DNA of 64,000 nt from Heterohyrax brucei. Its lineage: Eukaryota > Chordata > Mammalia > Hyracoidea > Procaviidae. The notes under the pieces were generated by a model, which saw only the letters and a program-made list of their open reading frames with translations, was not told the origin of the DNA and searched no databases. Each line of letters begins with the position of its first letter. Positions within the stretch are counted from its first letter, which is position 1. The position numbers and the translations under genes were made by a program. Positions 11,477 to 23,129 of the stretch are shown here, in pieces. The DNA is taken from assembly GCA_028571685.1 (NCBI GenBank), contig CM053142.1, forward strand, positions 124,736,796 to 124,800,795, given 5' to 3'.

Positions 11477-12370
11477 TTTTTTTTTTAATTTGAAATCCAT
11501 AACTCATACACAGTTTTATGAACTGAGATTAAACAGGAAGAAGGTGGGATAGGAGTAGATGTTTCCATGATTCAGTCATGTGTTCTTCCAAGAAGCCAAG
11601 GGGAGAGAAGGTGAAGCTGCTCTCATGACTGAAGCCAGGCTCCCCGGTTTAACAACCTCCTCTCAAGGTTAAGTGGGTGCCGAGGTGGCAAGTCAGTCAT
11701 TTTTACTCACTACGGCACTTGAACCTCCTGACAGCCTCTTGTCTTAAAAGCAGGTTCGGGCTTTGAGAATATATTTTTCTGGAGATAGTTATTTCGTATG
11801 AAAAAATCCCAGAGAGCTGAGATGCACAGCGCTGCTCACTTGAAACTCCTCCAAGCCCAGCACCAGGGAAACGGCAAACAGAACCAGACTCAGTGTATAA
11901 TGCTGAGAGTAGTTCCAAGGACACTGCAAGAAATCACCCCAGATAATGTTGCACTTGTGTATCAAATGTGTATTTGAAACCCACTTTCATCTCTTCTGTA
12001 CATTGCCCTTGATGAAAACCAGCTGCGGACTTAGATTATCCCGCAAGGACACAAGTACGTTATTAGAAGGTTTGATGATACCAGCACATCTTAATATAAT
12101 CAAACCAGCGTTTATAAATATGTCCCGGCAGAAGGGAGGAAAAGCCATCACTCTCACACCTCAGGGCTATAGAAGTCCCCTGAGGGAGATCCATTTCTGG
12201 CTGTCACCTGAAGCAAAGGCGGGGGAGGTATTTTCTCCAGGTTACAGAATCAGAGACGCAAACTCTGCTGAGAAATGCCTATAAACCAGAACACTTTTTC
12301 TCCCATCATGGAGAAAAAGATGTCACTGAAACATTCTGTATACCTTGCTAGACAGCCTTAGATATTTTAT
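11477..12370. other. Unassigned sequence
   Basis: Begins with a T-run that continues the 3' TSD of the preceding L1. No convincing exon: the plus-strand frame at 11946-12284 lacks splice sites and any recognisable protein. Confidence 0.3.
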
Positions 12371-12455
12371 TTTAATCACACTGGAAATATAAAACAAACA
12401 AAACAACAAGCAGAAAAACCCAACAACAACACCACCACCCCAGCAACAGCAACGG
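12371..12455. repeat. AAC/CAA-rich simple repeat
   Basis: Runs of 'aacaa' and 'caacaacaac' followed by 'accaccacc', an imperfect low-complexity tract. It resembles the expanded CAA tail of an RTE or SINE element, but no element body adjoins it. Confidence 0.65.
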
Positions 12456-13134
12456 GAGGCTTATGCAGACTGCAGGCTCATCGGCTTTTCCTGGCTGCAG
12501 GGGCAGAAGTGGAGTGCTGCAGCCCCTGACCCCGTTCCTCTCGCACCTGCCATGTTTCATGTGAACATGGCAAACGTTTAAGCCCACTCCATTAATCAGC
12601 CTGCTCCAGAACCTACGAAACAAAGTCCTTATCACTTGGAGAGCAGCATGAAAGGGCCTCTGAGGTCAGGACACAAGACCAAACAAAACGAAGGTGCCCA
12701 CCACATCCATCGTCTGGTAATCTGCTTCCAGTTCCATGAATCCCCAAATGTCTGGGTCTGAACATTCATCTTCAACGTGGATCAAAGCTACTTGTGTGCA
12801 AAGGGCTCTGACTACCCTCTGACCCCCAGGAAAATCACTAACCATTTCTACCAGTCAAATGGCCCTGGCACCGTGAATATAAGCTCAAAGCAAATGGCTA
12901 GGGACTAAGATATTTTAACGATTCTATTACGAGTGTTTTTCCACACACCATAAAAACAAAATTTGATATGACCTAAAAATAAAGAATACATTGCTAACTT
13001 TTCAGGGATGCACTACAACTATCTAAATCAGGTAAAAGACAGAACATTACAGCTATCATTGCACAGAGCTGTTTAATAATGAGTCCAAGGAAATTAATGT
13101 TTCAAGAAAAAAAAAAACTGAATTGGGAGGATTA
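12456..13134. other. Unassigned sequence
   Basis: No gene or clear repeat. 12940-13095 is AT-rich, non-repetitive and has no open frame of note. Confidence 0.3.
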
Positions 13135-13305
13135 AACCAAAAACCAAACTCACTGCCACCGAGTCAATTCCAACTCACAGTGACCCTTTAGACAGAACAC
13201 AGCTGTCCCTAGAGCTTCTAAGGAGCGCCTGGCAGATCTGAATCGCCAACCTTCTGGTTAGCAGCTGTAGCACTTAACTTCTACGCCACCACTGTTTCCT
13301 TGGAT
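13135..13305 (-). mobile_element. AfroSINE, antisense, nearly complete
   Basis: Reads in reverse from 'accaaactcactgccacc' (3' tail) through 'gagcgcctggcagatctg' to 'gttagcagctgtagcac' and a decayed head 'ccaccactgtttcc'. It is the short subfamily without the middle body segment. Confidence 0.85.
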
Positions 13306-13377
13306 TAGACACATTTAAAATTGTAAAATAGTATGGTGCATTTTATATCACCACAAGATTACTCTTCCTTCAGATTT

Positions 13378-13490
13378 CAAAACAAGTTATGAGTATCTTG
13401 AAGGAATACTTATTTTACAAGAAGGTTCAGAGACACCAAGCGAAAGGCTCAGGGTCACACAGCTGTTTACAAGGTTGGGCTGAGAAAAGC
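13378..13490 (-). mobile_element. MIR fragment
   Basis: Carries the MIR core in reverse: an old 'caagaaggttcagagacacc' segment followed by 'agggtcacacagctg' and a decayed remainder. Old and short. Confidence 0.6.
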
Positions 13491-13516
13491 CCATCTCTAT
13501 TCTCCTCTTGATAAAC

Positions 13517-13678
13517 TCAAACCAAACTCATTGTTGTTGAGTTGATTCTGACACACAGCTACCCTAAAGGATGAAGTAGAACTGCTCCATATGGTTTCCA
13601 AATAATGTATGGTGGGTCTTAACTGCTGACCTTTTGGTTAGTGGCCAAGTTCTTAGTTACTGTATTACCAGGGCTCTG
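13517..13678 (-). mobile_element. AfroSINE, antisense
   Basis: Tail 'aaaccaaactcattgttg', then 'gttgattctgac', body, and the 'gaccttttggttagtggcc' head region ending 'ttaccagggctctg'. It is more diverged than the copy at 13135. Confidence 0.8.
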
Positions 13679-13759
13679 TTCTCCTCCGAGAGGAGGTATT
13701 ATTTTCAAGATTTTATGCTATACGTGTGGGGTTATAAAAGCCTGTGAGTGGTCATCTAG

Positions 13760-14291
13760 GATACTCCACTGGTGTTATCTTGTCAGAAACAAGGAAGAAT
13801 CAAGAAAACAAAGGAAAGACTCCTACAAAGGACTAATGGATCACATTTGTAATGGTCTCCAGCAGACTGAGTCCCATACAATGGGATGGTTCCTACCTAC
13901 CATCACTGGCTGCTCTGATGGGGACCACAACAGGGGGTCCCAGACAGAACTGGATGAAATGTAGACCAAAATTTTACTTCAAAAAAGAAGACGAGACTTG
14001 CTGGCCTGGCAGAGACTGGAGAAACCCTCAGAGTAAGTATGGCCTTCAGATATTCATTCAGCTCAGTAATCAAGTCAGTCCTGAGGTTCACCCTTCAGCT
14101 AAAGATCAGACAGCCTGTAAAACAAAACGAGACTGATGGAGCAGGCCAGACCAGGGCCAAGGACTGGAAGGCAGGAAGGGGCAGGAGAGCATCGACCTAT
14201 TACAGGGTTTTTAGCCAACGTCATAAAACAATATGTAGTTTAATGAGAAACTACTTTGTACAGCTAAAGCACAATTAAAAAAAAAAGATTT
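13760..14291 (+). mobile_element. 5'-truncated L1 3' UTR, sense
   Basis: Matches a lineage-specific L1 3' end by memory: 'gatggggaccacaac', 'gagacttgctggcc', then 'atgagaaactactttg', 'aaagcacaatt' and a poly(A) ending at 14291. A related copy lies at 24075-24373. No coding sequence is left, and the open frames over it are chance. Confidence 0.75.
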
Positions 14292-14295
14292 TATC

Positions 14296-14425
14296 TTATA
14301 AACTTCCTAATTCTCTCAAATACATTAAGATAAAGAGTGCACCATAAGACTTTGTGCTATAAATCTCCTAATTCCCTCGAATACTTTGCCAGAGATTCAG
14401 CCTATAGATCATGTGACTATTATTA
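14296..14425 (+). repeat. Imperfect two-copy tandem repeat (~64 bp unit)
   Basis: 'cttcctaattctctcaaatac' at ~14303 is echoed by 'tctcctaattccctcgaatac' at ~14366, with similar flanks. It is a local duplication right after an L1 poly(A). Confidence 0.6.
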
Positions 14426-14479
14426 CAGAGTTCGCCTATTTAAAAGTATATATGCCTAGATTTCTGACAGGCATGCAGG

Positions 14480-14876
14480 GGACAATGTGTTAATGAGAGA
14501 GGATGGGCAGCAATTGTGTTGGTGGGGCAGGCCTCAATGTCTAAGATAGCGTTGCACCTTGAGGCAATCTCCTGAGATAATTAAAGAAGCTAACAGAGAG
14601 ATTTGGGGGATCTCATACCACCCAGAAGCAGTCCTGGTGCAGAGCTGAGCATATCCTTTGTAAAGGACCGTGGGTCCCTGTGGGTCAGAAGCTCCTAGTC
14701 CGGAGGCAGATTGACAACAAAGACCTTCCTCCAGAGTCTACAGAGAAAGCCTTCCCCCGTAACTGACACACTGAATTTGGACTTGCAGCCTACTGGACTG
14801 TGACAGAATAAAATTTCTCATTTTAAAGCCATCCACTTGTGATACTAGTGTTGTAGCAGCATCAGATGACTGAGAC
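14480..14876 (+). mobile_element. LTR of MaLR type, 5' truncated
   Basis: Shares 'ctcataccaccc', 'gactgtgacagaataaa', 'aaagccatccacttgtg' and the terminal 'gatgactgagaca' with the LTRs at 33507 and 34868. It carries an AATAAA-like signal near its 3' end. No internal region follows, so it is a solo or fragmentary LTR. Confidence 0.75.
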
Positions 14877-15164
14877 ACCGGGCTTCTATAAAAGCTAATT
14901 TTGTGAGTGCCTCTGTATCACTCATGTAACTTCAAAGTATGACATTATTTCAGAATAAAAAGTGGAACAAGTTAACTTGTTATATCACTCTTTGCCTCCA
15001 GAAGGGAACAGGGAATGGTTTTCAACAAAGTGGTAAAGGTAGGCATGGTGGGGGCAGGGTGGCAAAGGCATCATCCCTGCTGGAGCAGCTTTCGTGGGAG
15101 GGTGGAAAGGAAAGGACTGTACTTTAATGATCCAGAAGTCGACGAGAATATCAGCTTTTTTCCT

Positions 15165-15420
15165 TTCATTCAATCAACACATGCTGGTTTGGTATCTTCT
15201 CTGTGCCACTCTCTGTGCTGGGCACTGGCAGTATGAGGTGACTGACATGAAGAGCCAGCCCTCCTGAACTGAGTCTGGAGCAGGAGGCAGGGATGTCAAG
15301 CAGCAATGTAATACCACATACTAACAGCCACAATGCGGGCATCAGTACGCTGCAGTGTGAGCCCCAGGAGGTACGGAGTACATTTCCCACAGGAGGACTC
15401 ATTTGTGCTAAGGGCTCAAA
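15165..15420 (-). mobile_element. L2 fragment, antisense
   Basis: The plus strand has the reverse L2 3' end: 'cattcaatcaacacatgctgg', then 'tgtgctgggcactgg' and a decayed 'gtaatacc' segment. The stretch 15421-15680 may be a further, more diverged part of the same old element. Confidence 0.6.
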
Positions 15421-17139
15421 GGATATGCTTTCCTGACAGTGAAGGGGAAGGGCTATCCAGGCAGAGCCTTATTCCAGAGGCACACAGGTAGAAGAGATCA
15501 AGGTGTGTCCTGGACACAGATGGACACTGTTTTAGGCTAGAGCACGGCAGGAAGGGTGGCCATGGTGGGACAAACAAGACAGCGCTGGAGAGACACGGGC
15601 AGGGACCATGATGCTAGTCTGAAAAGAAACAGCGCCTTCAGTCTATAGGTTGTGGGGGCCCAAACTTTTAGTCCTAGGAGTGACAAGGTCTGTGATAAGA
15701 CCATTTTAGTGTCCGGGAAGATGGAGTGGAGAAAGTCAGACAGATGGCAGGGAGGTCGCCGTTTTGAACTCTACTTACAAGGCCTCTTGCAACTTAAAGC
15801 TCTTGGTGACCATCTGGTCTAATTCTCCACATCATATGTAACAAACCAAGGCCTCCAAGTTAAGAAAGGTCTACACCACCCAGTCGGTGAGTAACAGAGC
15901 TGGCTCCCAAATGAAGAGCTCCTGACTGCTGCAGGGTCCCTTCTGCCTGTCTAGATCATCAAGGAGAATGGAGAGAGCTCAAGTTCAATAGTACTGGCTT
16001 CAAGTTCAGTGACAGGTTTGAAAACAAACACAGGTGGAAAGGTGAAGAAACTTCGAAGCATTGTTTTTGACATTAGTTTTAGATGCCTGTTGTCTTATGT
16101 ATCAGACAATCAGTAAGTGCAAGAAAGCTTAGTTACAGAATAAAATATGCAAAACCACAAGGGTGTGAAGAGAGAAATGACAGCAGGAAAGTGCCCAGTT
16201 GCATTCGAAATCAACCAAAGTAATCAAATACTATTTACCCATACCGGAATTCAGAGTCATGAACAAAGGCCTTCTTGAGTAGCTGGGATCAATTATTTAA
16301 GAGCAGAGGGCTACTATTAGCCATACTATCAAGGACTACTTTATATTGTCTGTGAAGAAAAGTCAACTGGCAAAAAATATTTCATCCACAGAACTACTAT
16401 TTACAGGGTTAGTTCCCAAAGGCAGTGATCTATGAGGACTATTAAAGTCATTTTTACCTGGGATTATATGCCCAAGGAACTCCTTACCCCTGGAAATTGG
16501 GAATAAGGAAGTAAATCTCTTATTTCCCCCAAACCTCCAGTCTGTAAGCAAAGCAGAAAGTTCTCAATTAATGAAAAACCAAACAGTCCACTTACAGCCT
16601 CTCATGAATTCACCCTAAAGAAGATAGTCTATATTAAGAATTTATTTTCAGGGTAGAAACAGATTTTCTGACACCTGTATTTCTCCCAGAGGGCCCTTCA
16701 GCCTTCATTTCAGAGCATAAAGTATGGGATTTTAGGGGAAACTCAGAGATGCCAAACAGGGCAAAGGCTCTTTCTCATGATGTAATTCATACTGTGCCCC
16801 TCTGTTTGAGTTAAAGTGGATAGTAGGCCAGGCAAAGAAGGTACCTATGGTCTTTGAAACTGCATTTCACATTTTAAATCTCAACCCATTAAAAGCAATA
16901 CAGCATATCATGTCTTCAGTTGATCACAGATGGGAGAGAATCAACCACAATAATAAATTCACGTTCTCATTTGCAGAGCCAGTATGAGTGATCCCAAAGA
17001 TGTGTGTGGGGAAGTTAATACCATATGTTGTTTGACTGCTATGGGCCTGCTCCGTGTCAGTAGCAATGTGCTTTTCCCAAAACAGTCCTAACAACATCCC
17101 TGATACCATTCTAGTCTGCAAAACCTGGAGGACTCTTAC
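15421..17139. other. Unassigned sequence, probable intron
   Basis: No gene. 15790-15930 has a weak MIR- or L2-like segment ('gagtaacagagctgg'). The rest is non-repetitive by eye and lies downstream of the candidate exon on the minus strand. Confidence 0.3.
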
Positions 17140-17224
17140 CAAGTACTGAAGTCGCTGGCGCTCAGTCTCGGGGGTGAATTCCGAAGACATGGGAATGATT
17201 TCTCCACTTCTGATGATTATGGCC
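17140..17224 (-). CDS. Candidate internal coding exon, gene not identified
   Basis: On the minus strand a pyrimidine-containing acceptor (...caccatttcag) precedes 17224, and a good donor (gtaagag) follows 17140, giving an 85-bp exon. Entering with two bases from the previous exon, it reads one split codon and 28 full codons and exits in phase 0. The peptide contains 'GEIIPMSSEFTPE' then 'TERQRLQYL', rich in charged residues and with no low-complexity bias. No repeat overlaps it. The sequence looks like a conserved protein segment, but I cannot name the gene. The open frame continues past the donor by chance. I infer a minus-strand gene spanning this area. It could still be a chance frame. Confidence 0.55.
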
Positions 17225-17384
17225 CTGAAATGGTGAAAGTGCATTGTCAACAGTCAATCCTGTAAGAACCCTGATTCAGCGATAACCACAGCTTGGTAAA
17301 GACCACACATGAAATGCCCAGGAGACAACCTCTCCTTCGACCTACATGAAAGAATTCTCTGTTATCAACTCTGGACACTGTCCC

Positions 17385-17582
17385 ATGGTGCTGTTGTTGT
17401 GCGTCATCTACTTGGTTCTGACTCACAGAATTCCCTTATGACACAGCCCAATGCTCTTAGGCTGTACTCTTTACTGAAGCAGAATGCCCGGTCTTTTCCC
17501 CCAGTGGAGCTTCTGGTGGGTTCCAACTGTGGACTGTTTGGTTAGTAGCCACGCACTTAACCCCTGCACCATCAGGGCTCCT
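17385..17582 (-). mobile_element. AfroSINE, antisense, older subfamily
   Basis: Has the reverse tail 'ttggttctgactcacag', an unusual middle, then 'gagcttctggtgggttc' and 'gtttggttagtagcc' before the head 'caccatcagggctcc'. It is about 160 bp upstream (minus-strand sense) of the candidate exon. Confidence 0.75.
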
Positions 17583-17614
17583 TCTCACCACGGCGTAGGC
17601 ATCTCTGTTTAAGC

Positions 17615-17740
17615 ACATCACACTCTACTTAATGGATGTTTACCTCTTCTGCTAGTTTAGCCTTAAAACCCTAGCACAGAGCACAGGACCTGGGCACATG
17701 ATAGATGTCCAGTGAATACACAGACAACGAACGAGTGATG
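17615..17740 (+). mobile_element. L2 3'-end fragment
   Basis: Contains 'agcacagagcacaggacc' then 'gcacatgatagatgtccag', the usual L2 3' end style. Short and old. Confidence 0.5.
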
Positions 17741-17825
17741 CGATAGAGGCTCATCCTCTACCTCTGCTATCCAACAGAACCTTCTGTGATGGTGGACGTG
17801 CTTTTTATTTGTGCTACCCGATACG

Positions 17826-18011
17826 GCAGCCGCTAGCTAGGTGTGATGAAGTCCAGGGCCGCTAACTGAAAGCTGATGGTTGGAACACACCTAGACCTAG
17901 TGTCCTGCTCTGTAAAGATTAAAACCTAGAAAACCTTATGGACAGATATACACTGTCACATGGAGTAACTATGAGTCTAAATTGACTTGATGGCTCCTAA
18001 CAACAACAGCA
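17826..18011 (+). mobile_element. AfroSINE, sense, with RTE-like CAA tail
   Basis: Body 'gccgctaactgaaagctg', 'ccttatgg', 'gagtctaaattgacttgatgg' and the tail 'ctcctaacaacaacagc'. The tail matches the 3' end of the RTE at 44320-44363. Confidence 0.8.
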
Positions 18012-18149
18012 GACACATGTGGCTACTGATCACTTAATCTGTGCCTCACTGAGGAAGTGAACCTTTAGTCTAATTTAGCTTTAATTAACTTTAAATTCAA
18101 ACAGTCACATGTGGTTAGTGGCTGTACTACTAGTGCAGCTCTAGGTCTT

Positions 18150-18305
18150 TTATACTCAAAGTGCCCACTGACCAGCAGCACTGATTCTGCCTGGGAGCTT
18201 GTTAGAAATGCAGAATATCAGGTCCCACTCCAGATTTAATTGCATCACAATCTGCATTTTAGCAGGATAGCAGGTGATCACACGCTTAAGAAAATCTGAG
18301 AACTC
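18150..18305. mobile_element. MER5-type hAT DNA transposon remnant
   Basis: Contains 'gggagcttgttagaaatgc' then 'aatctgcattttagcagg' and 'ctgagaac', the pattern of a MER5A-like non-autonomous element. The orientation is not asserted. Confidence 0.7.
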
Positions 18306-19544
18306 TGGGAGTTCTGCTTTTCTAGGGTAATATTCCTAGTTCAGGAAAAGCTTGTCTCATCTTAAAGCTCAAGAAACACACACGCCCCAAAATTGTGCCC
18401 AAGAGCAGTTGCCAACTCAAAGACTTTGGAGAGCACAGCATTCCTCAAAGCAGACGGCTGAAGGAGAGGCTGCAGGATCGATAACCATGGAGCAACCTTT
18501 CTAGGCCTATTCCCAGCGGTATGCCCTGTCCTCAGACCTTCTGGTTTCCTATGGTTCCTGACAGCCACTTTCCAGCTATTGATCGGTTGTGGCAGAACGC
18601 TGCCATTTCTACGACAAATGAAAGTGGCTCAGGGAACTGCATTCCATCTGAACCCAACAGCTCCTTGGCACCTGGGAGCCAGAGACCTGCCGGCTAGACA
18701 CATTTCTCTGAAAAGGCTCACAGACGTGGGATATAACTGGCGTGCTCTGCCCTGGGCCAATGCCTGCTTGCCTCTCATTGTTGACTTGAGGGTAAGGTGT
18801 ATTCTTCACGCCCAGAAGCCCCTTGGTGGCACTCCTTCTCCCCACCATGGAGGCAGCCCCTGACTTATAAACAATCCTATAAATGGTTGCAGCTGTTGTG
18901 ACCCCTCCCACAGGCCCTCACCACCTGTGCCCCAGTTGCTGCTGTCACAGAAACTGGAGGGGGTGGGGAAGGGCAGGCAGGGGAAGGGATAACAAAACAA
19001 TCTTGGGGACTTTACAGAATTTGTGCGTCTAGGAGGAAAAATAGCAGAAGCTACGAGAAACTGGGAAAATTTAGGGGAGCTGACTCTACAGGATGCCTCT
19101 TGCAGTAATATTTGTATCTGAATGTCTTTCATTTCTTTTATTATGCCACCTAAGATATGACACATTAAAGATGCCGTCTTGCAGATTCAGAGCCATTTAT
19201 ACAATGAAATCACTCAAGAAAGATGACATCTACCCCTCACAAATTAGTGCAAATTAATTCCAATTGCCTCTGTCCTAATTGTCAGCGGAGATTAACTACA
19301 GTAAGGCAGTGAGGTTTGGACAGAGAATAGAGAAATACAGAAAGCCTGAAAGGGGGCCTGGAAGGTCAAGGTTAGGAACTAGTCCTAAAATAGGAAGAAG
19401 GGTCATGAGAATCTAAGTAGAAAGTCACTGTCTGATAAATTGCAGGGGCAACCTTCACCTTCAAAATTTTACTTACATCTAGTCCTAACTCTTGCCTCCC
19501 TTTTTCTAGACCCCACACTAGGCAACCAACCAATCGACCCTCAC
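18306..19544. other. Unassigned sequence, repeat-poor
   Basis: No gene or recognised repeat. 19190-19310 has several TAAT and ATTA cores close together. The frames at 18579-18863 (+) and 18609-18911 (-) have no splice or protein support. Confidence 0.3.
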
Positions 19545-19695
19545 CCCAAACCCAATGCTGCCAAGTTGGCTCTGACTCATAACGACCCTACCAGACAGTG
19601 CAGAGCTGCCCCGCAGAGTTTCTAAGGAGTAGCTAGGTATGAACTGCTAACTGCTAACAGCTGAGATACTAATTCCAGTGCCACCAGGGAGACTC
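19545..19695 (-). mobile_element. AfroSINE, antisense
   Basis: Tail 'ccaaacccaatgctgcc', 'ttggctctgactcataacg', then 'gagtttctaaggagtag' and a decayed head 'gtgccaccagggagactcc'. Confidence 0.8.
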
Positions 19696-21695
19696 CTTTT
19701 TCTACATGCCCCCCATCCTAGCTTCCAGACTCTGATTCAAAATCTGTTATGAGTTTCAAGATGGTGACAGCCAAGTATTAAACCAAGAGTGGACCCTCCT
19801 GAGAGTGGGGCCCCGTGTGACTGCAGGTCCACACCCCTGGAGCTGGGCCTGATTGCAGGCACTCAGTCACTGCAAGAATAAACAGCTTCAGTAACTGCAT
19901 ATGCTGGTAAATCCAGATCTCCTTTTCCATTCACACATCTCTACCGTGCTCTAGCCCCAAACAGCCAACTGTCAACAGAAACCTTCCCTTGGATATTCAT
20001 ATACTTCTCACACTCCGCACGATGCAAACTTAATCAATGATCCTACTGTCATCGTACCCTCAAATCTGCCTTCTTCCAGCACTCCCTGTCTTGGGGGAAT
20101 GATACTGCTTTCTACTCAGTTACCCAATCCAGAAGCCAGGGAGCCATTTCAGATTTCTCCCTTATCTTACTCCACTAACCAAGTCTCCTAGAGTTCATCT
20201 CCCCAATAGCACATGGATCTGTTGAGCTGTTAATGCCTTGGTTCAGCCAGCCAACAGAGCAGAGTTTGTCTGCATAACTCCACAGTTGTCTACTGTTGCC
20301 CCTGATCCAGTTCTACACCCCACGTGACCCATGCTCCTCACAGTCATCAAGATCTTACAGTGCCACTCTTACGATGTCAAATACCCTATCTAAAGCTCCT
20401 TAGAGCTTCCTGGTACATTCCATTTCCTTCAATATCTGCTTCTTGCCTATACTTTGGGCTTTAGTTTCACGTTTGCTATTTTCACATCTGCTCTTCCCTT
20501 TTTATGGCCAACCTATTCCTTGCTGAGCCTCAGCTTAGGAGAGAGCCTTCTGGGCCACCTTCAATGCTCCTTGTCTGGACCCCTACCATGCTGTATGTCC
20601 AGCTGTACCACAGCCTTTTCCAGCCCTCTCTACGATTGCTGGCTTCCACAGCCATCTCTGACTACCCCAAAGGTGTTTCCCAGGGAGAGCCTAAGTTATT
20701 GTCTCTGAATCTCCAGCACTCTGCACCTGGCCGGTGGCAGACAGGCAATAGCTGTTGCTGATAAATAAAGTGATTCAATGGATGAAGACTGAACTGGACT
20801 TGAGTGAATGGACAGAAGTACCCAGAAGTGAGGGCCCTAAACAACAGTGTTCTAGTAATAACATGACTACCTGTAAATGTCTAAAAATCCTATGCCAGAG
20901 GATGCCATGGTGACAGAAGTGCCACGGAAAAGTGCCTCAGAAGACAAGGAGAAGCTAGGCACACACCCCTATCATCAGTGGGGTCGGGAGAGGGGGAACA
21001 CTTCCGTGGCTGAGTTAGCAGCACCTTCATGTTTACTGTTTTTCTAATTTCGCTTTATAGAAAAAGATAATGTATACTAGTTCTCACAGAGATAAAAAAA
21101 AGTCATCCTTGCGTGAACTGTCATCAATTTTAAATCTATTAAAATTAAAACTACATATCCAATGGTTCAACCATCCCATTTTTGGAAATATATCCTAAGA
21201 AAATAAAAAATAGTCAGTATATAGGATATACTTATAAGAATCCACATCTCAACACTATTTCTTGTGGCAAAGCCTGGAAGCAGTCTAAGTTTCTATCCAA
21301 AGTGAAACAGCTGAATAAACTGGGTTGCTTTCTACATTATTATACACTATGTAGTTATTAAAAACACAATTTTGTCTGTTTTGGGGCCTGGAGCTATCTA
21401 TGATGCATTAAATGAGAAAAGCAAGGTACAGTGTACTGTGTGTTACAATCTTCTTTTTGTCATTATAAGAGATACATAGATGAGAAATCCAGCTCCAGGC
21501 CATAATCTTGTATGTGAACCCTGAGGCCCAACCACAGGTAGTTCCAAAGGCTCTGCTTCACAGGCCTCCTGAAGGAAAACTATCCCTGGCCCCCAACCAG
21601 GCTCGGTAGTCTCTGGAAGGCTGTAGTTAAAGACTCAAGAGCTCCCACGTCAGTCATATTCATATGAATATCTGCATTCCTACCTTAAAACAAAC
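19696..21695. other. Unassigned sequence
   Basis: No gene found. 20454-20708 has open frames without splice or family support. 21100-21400 is AT-rich and may hold an old LINE piece that I cannot assign. Confidence 0.3.
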
Positions 21696-21794
21696 AACCT
21701 CCCCCAAACCTCACTGCCTTCCAGTCAATTTTGACTCGTAGTGACATGACAGGACAAAGCAGAACTGCCCAAAAGGGTCTCCAGGGCTTTAAAT
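21696..21794 (-). mobile_element. AfroSINE, antisense, 3' half (split by L1)
   Basis: Carries the tail and body 'ccagtcaattttgactcg' to 'ggtctccagggctttaaat' and stops where the L1 begins. The other half resumes at 23130. The duplicated junction is 'ggctttaaat' (21785-21794) and 'ggctgtaaat' (23130-23139). Confidence 0.85.
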
Positions 21795-23129
21795 ACTTTT
21801 TTTTTATGACTGAGTGAAAATGTACATTCCCATATAAATTTGCACGCCCGCCTATGTGCAGCTCCCACTCCTCTCCCTGCCCAGTGACAGTACACTCTTC
21901 CTCTCCATCATACACATGTCACATCCTCCTAACAGTCTCCTATCCCACACCTCTGGTAAGAGGTCAGTAGGATGACATCCTATAGACGCACAGAACCATA
22001 AAGTGCACACATGATATGGTCACTCTCTGTAGCCAAGTCCAATCCATTCCTGTCTGAAGAGTTGATCTCCATTACGATTTATGGATAGGAGTAGCATCAG
22101 GGCCAGGAGCCATCCTCCCAGAGGAACTCCAAGGCCCCTTGACTATCAACTGTGGTCTCTTAGTGGAGATCTCAGGTTGCATCCCTTTTTATTCTTGTGT
22201 TGCCAGTGAGACTCAACATTGTGAGCCCCATGAAGGCTATTGCCGGTGGTGGCTGGGCACCATCCGGTTCTTCCAGTCACGTGTCGATGTAAGTCACCCA
22301 CTCACATGGGTCTCTCTCTCTTCTGGGTTCTCTTTCCCCCATGTCATTTTGGTCCTTGGTGATCATCTGTTCCTGCTGAGTTGGGAACTTTTGGTGTACC
22401 TGAGATGGCAGCTTGGCAGCTTTTAAGACCCCAGATGCCACTCATCAATGTGGGGTGTAGAAAACTCTTTTAGCAAAATGCTAGTTGTGCCAACTGGCCT
22501 CGATTTCCTGAGATTATAGTCCCCAGGCCCCAGCCCCAGCTACTCTGTCCTTACAACATTGGGTTAAGATGGGAGGAGTACTCATGTTATGTTGAAGTCC
22601 AGTTAAAACTGATCTTCTTTCTAATGAGTGCTGTCCACTGATTTCACCCAACCAAATTTGTATCAGCTATCTAATCTATATCCTACTCTCAGCCTCCCCA
22701 CTGTTGCAGCCATCAAAGAGTCTTTTCTTCTATGCATGAGTCTGTTTTTTAAGTTCTTATCGTAGGGGTCTCATACAATATTTGTCCTTTTGTTGCTGAC
22801 TGCTTTCACTCAACATAACGTCCTCCAATTGAAACCAGGTTACGAAATGTTTCCTAAAATCATCATTGCTCTTTATCACAGCATAGTGCTTCATTGAGTA
22901 TATATACCATAGTTTATCCATCGATTCCTCTGTTGTTGGGCATCTGGGTTGATTCCATCTTTTTGCTGTTGTGGACTGTGCTGCAATAAACATTCGTGTG
23001 CATGTATCAGTTGGTGTGAATGGCCATGATTCTGTAGGATATATTCCAAGCAGTGGAATTACTGGGTCAAATGGTATATCTATTTCCACCTTTTTAAGGA
23101 AGCACCAGACTGCTTTCCAAAGAGGTCAA
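21795..23129 (-). mobile_element. 5'-truncated L1 inserted into a SINE
   Basis: Antisense L1: T-tract at 21797-21806, the 3' UTR shared with 7922-8894, then the C-terminal end of ORF2. The ORF2 part reads on the minus strand from ~23089 to 22757 and ends 'CMRPLR' at a stop, as in the full-length copy. It keeps an open C-terminal ORF2 piece of ~110 codons, and the rest was never copied. It splits an AfroSINE with a 10-bp TSD (one mismatch). Confidence 0.9.
22757..23089 (-). pseudogene. L1 ORF2 C-terminal remnant, open
   Basis: About 110 codons of the ORF2 C-terminus with no internal stop. It begins in the 'IDIPFDPVIPLLGIYP' region, passes 'NQPRCPTTEESMDKLWYIY', and ends at the family's normal stop. 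There is no reverse-transcriptase domain or promoter, so it is a dead-on-arrival fragment despite the open frame. Its frame integrity suggests it is younger than the copy at 1987. Confidence 0.88.
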
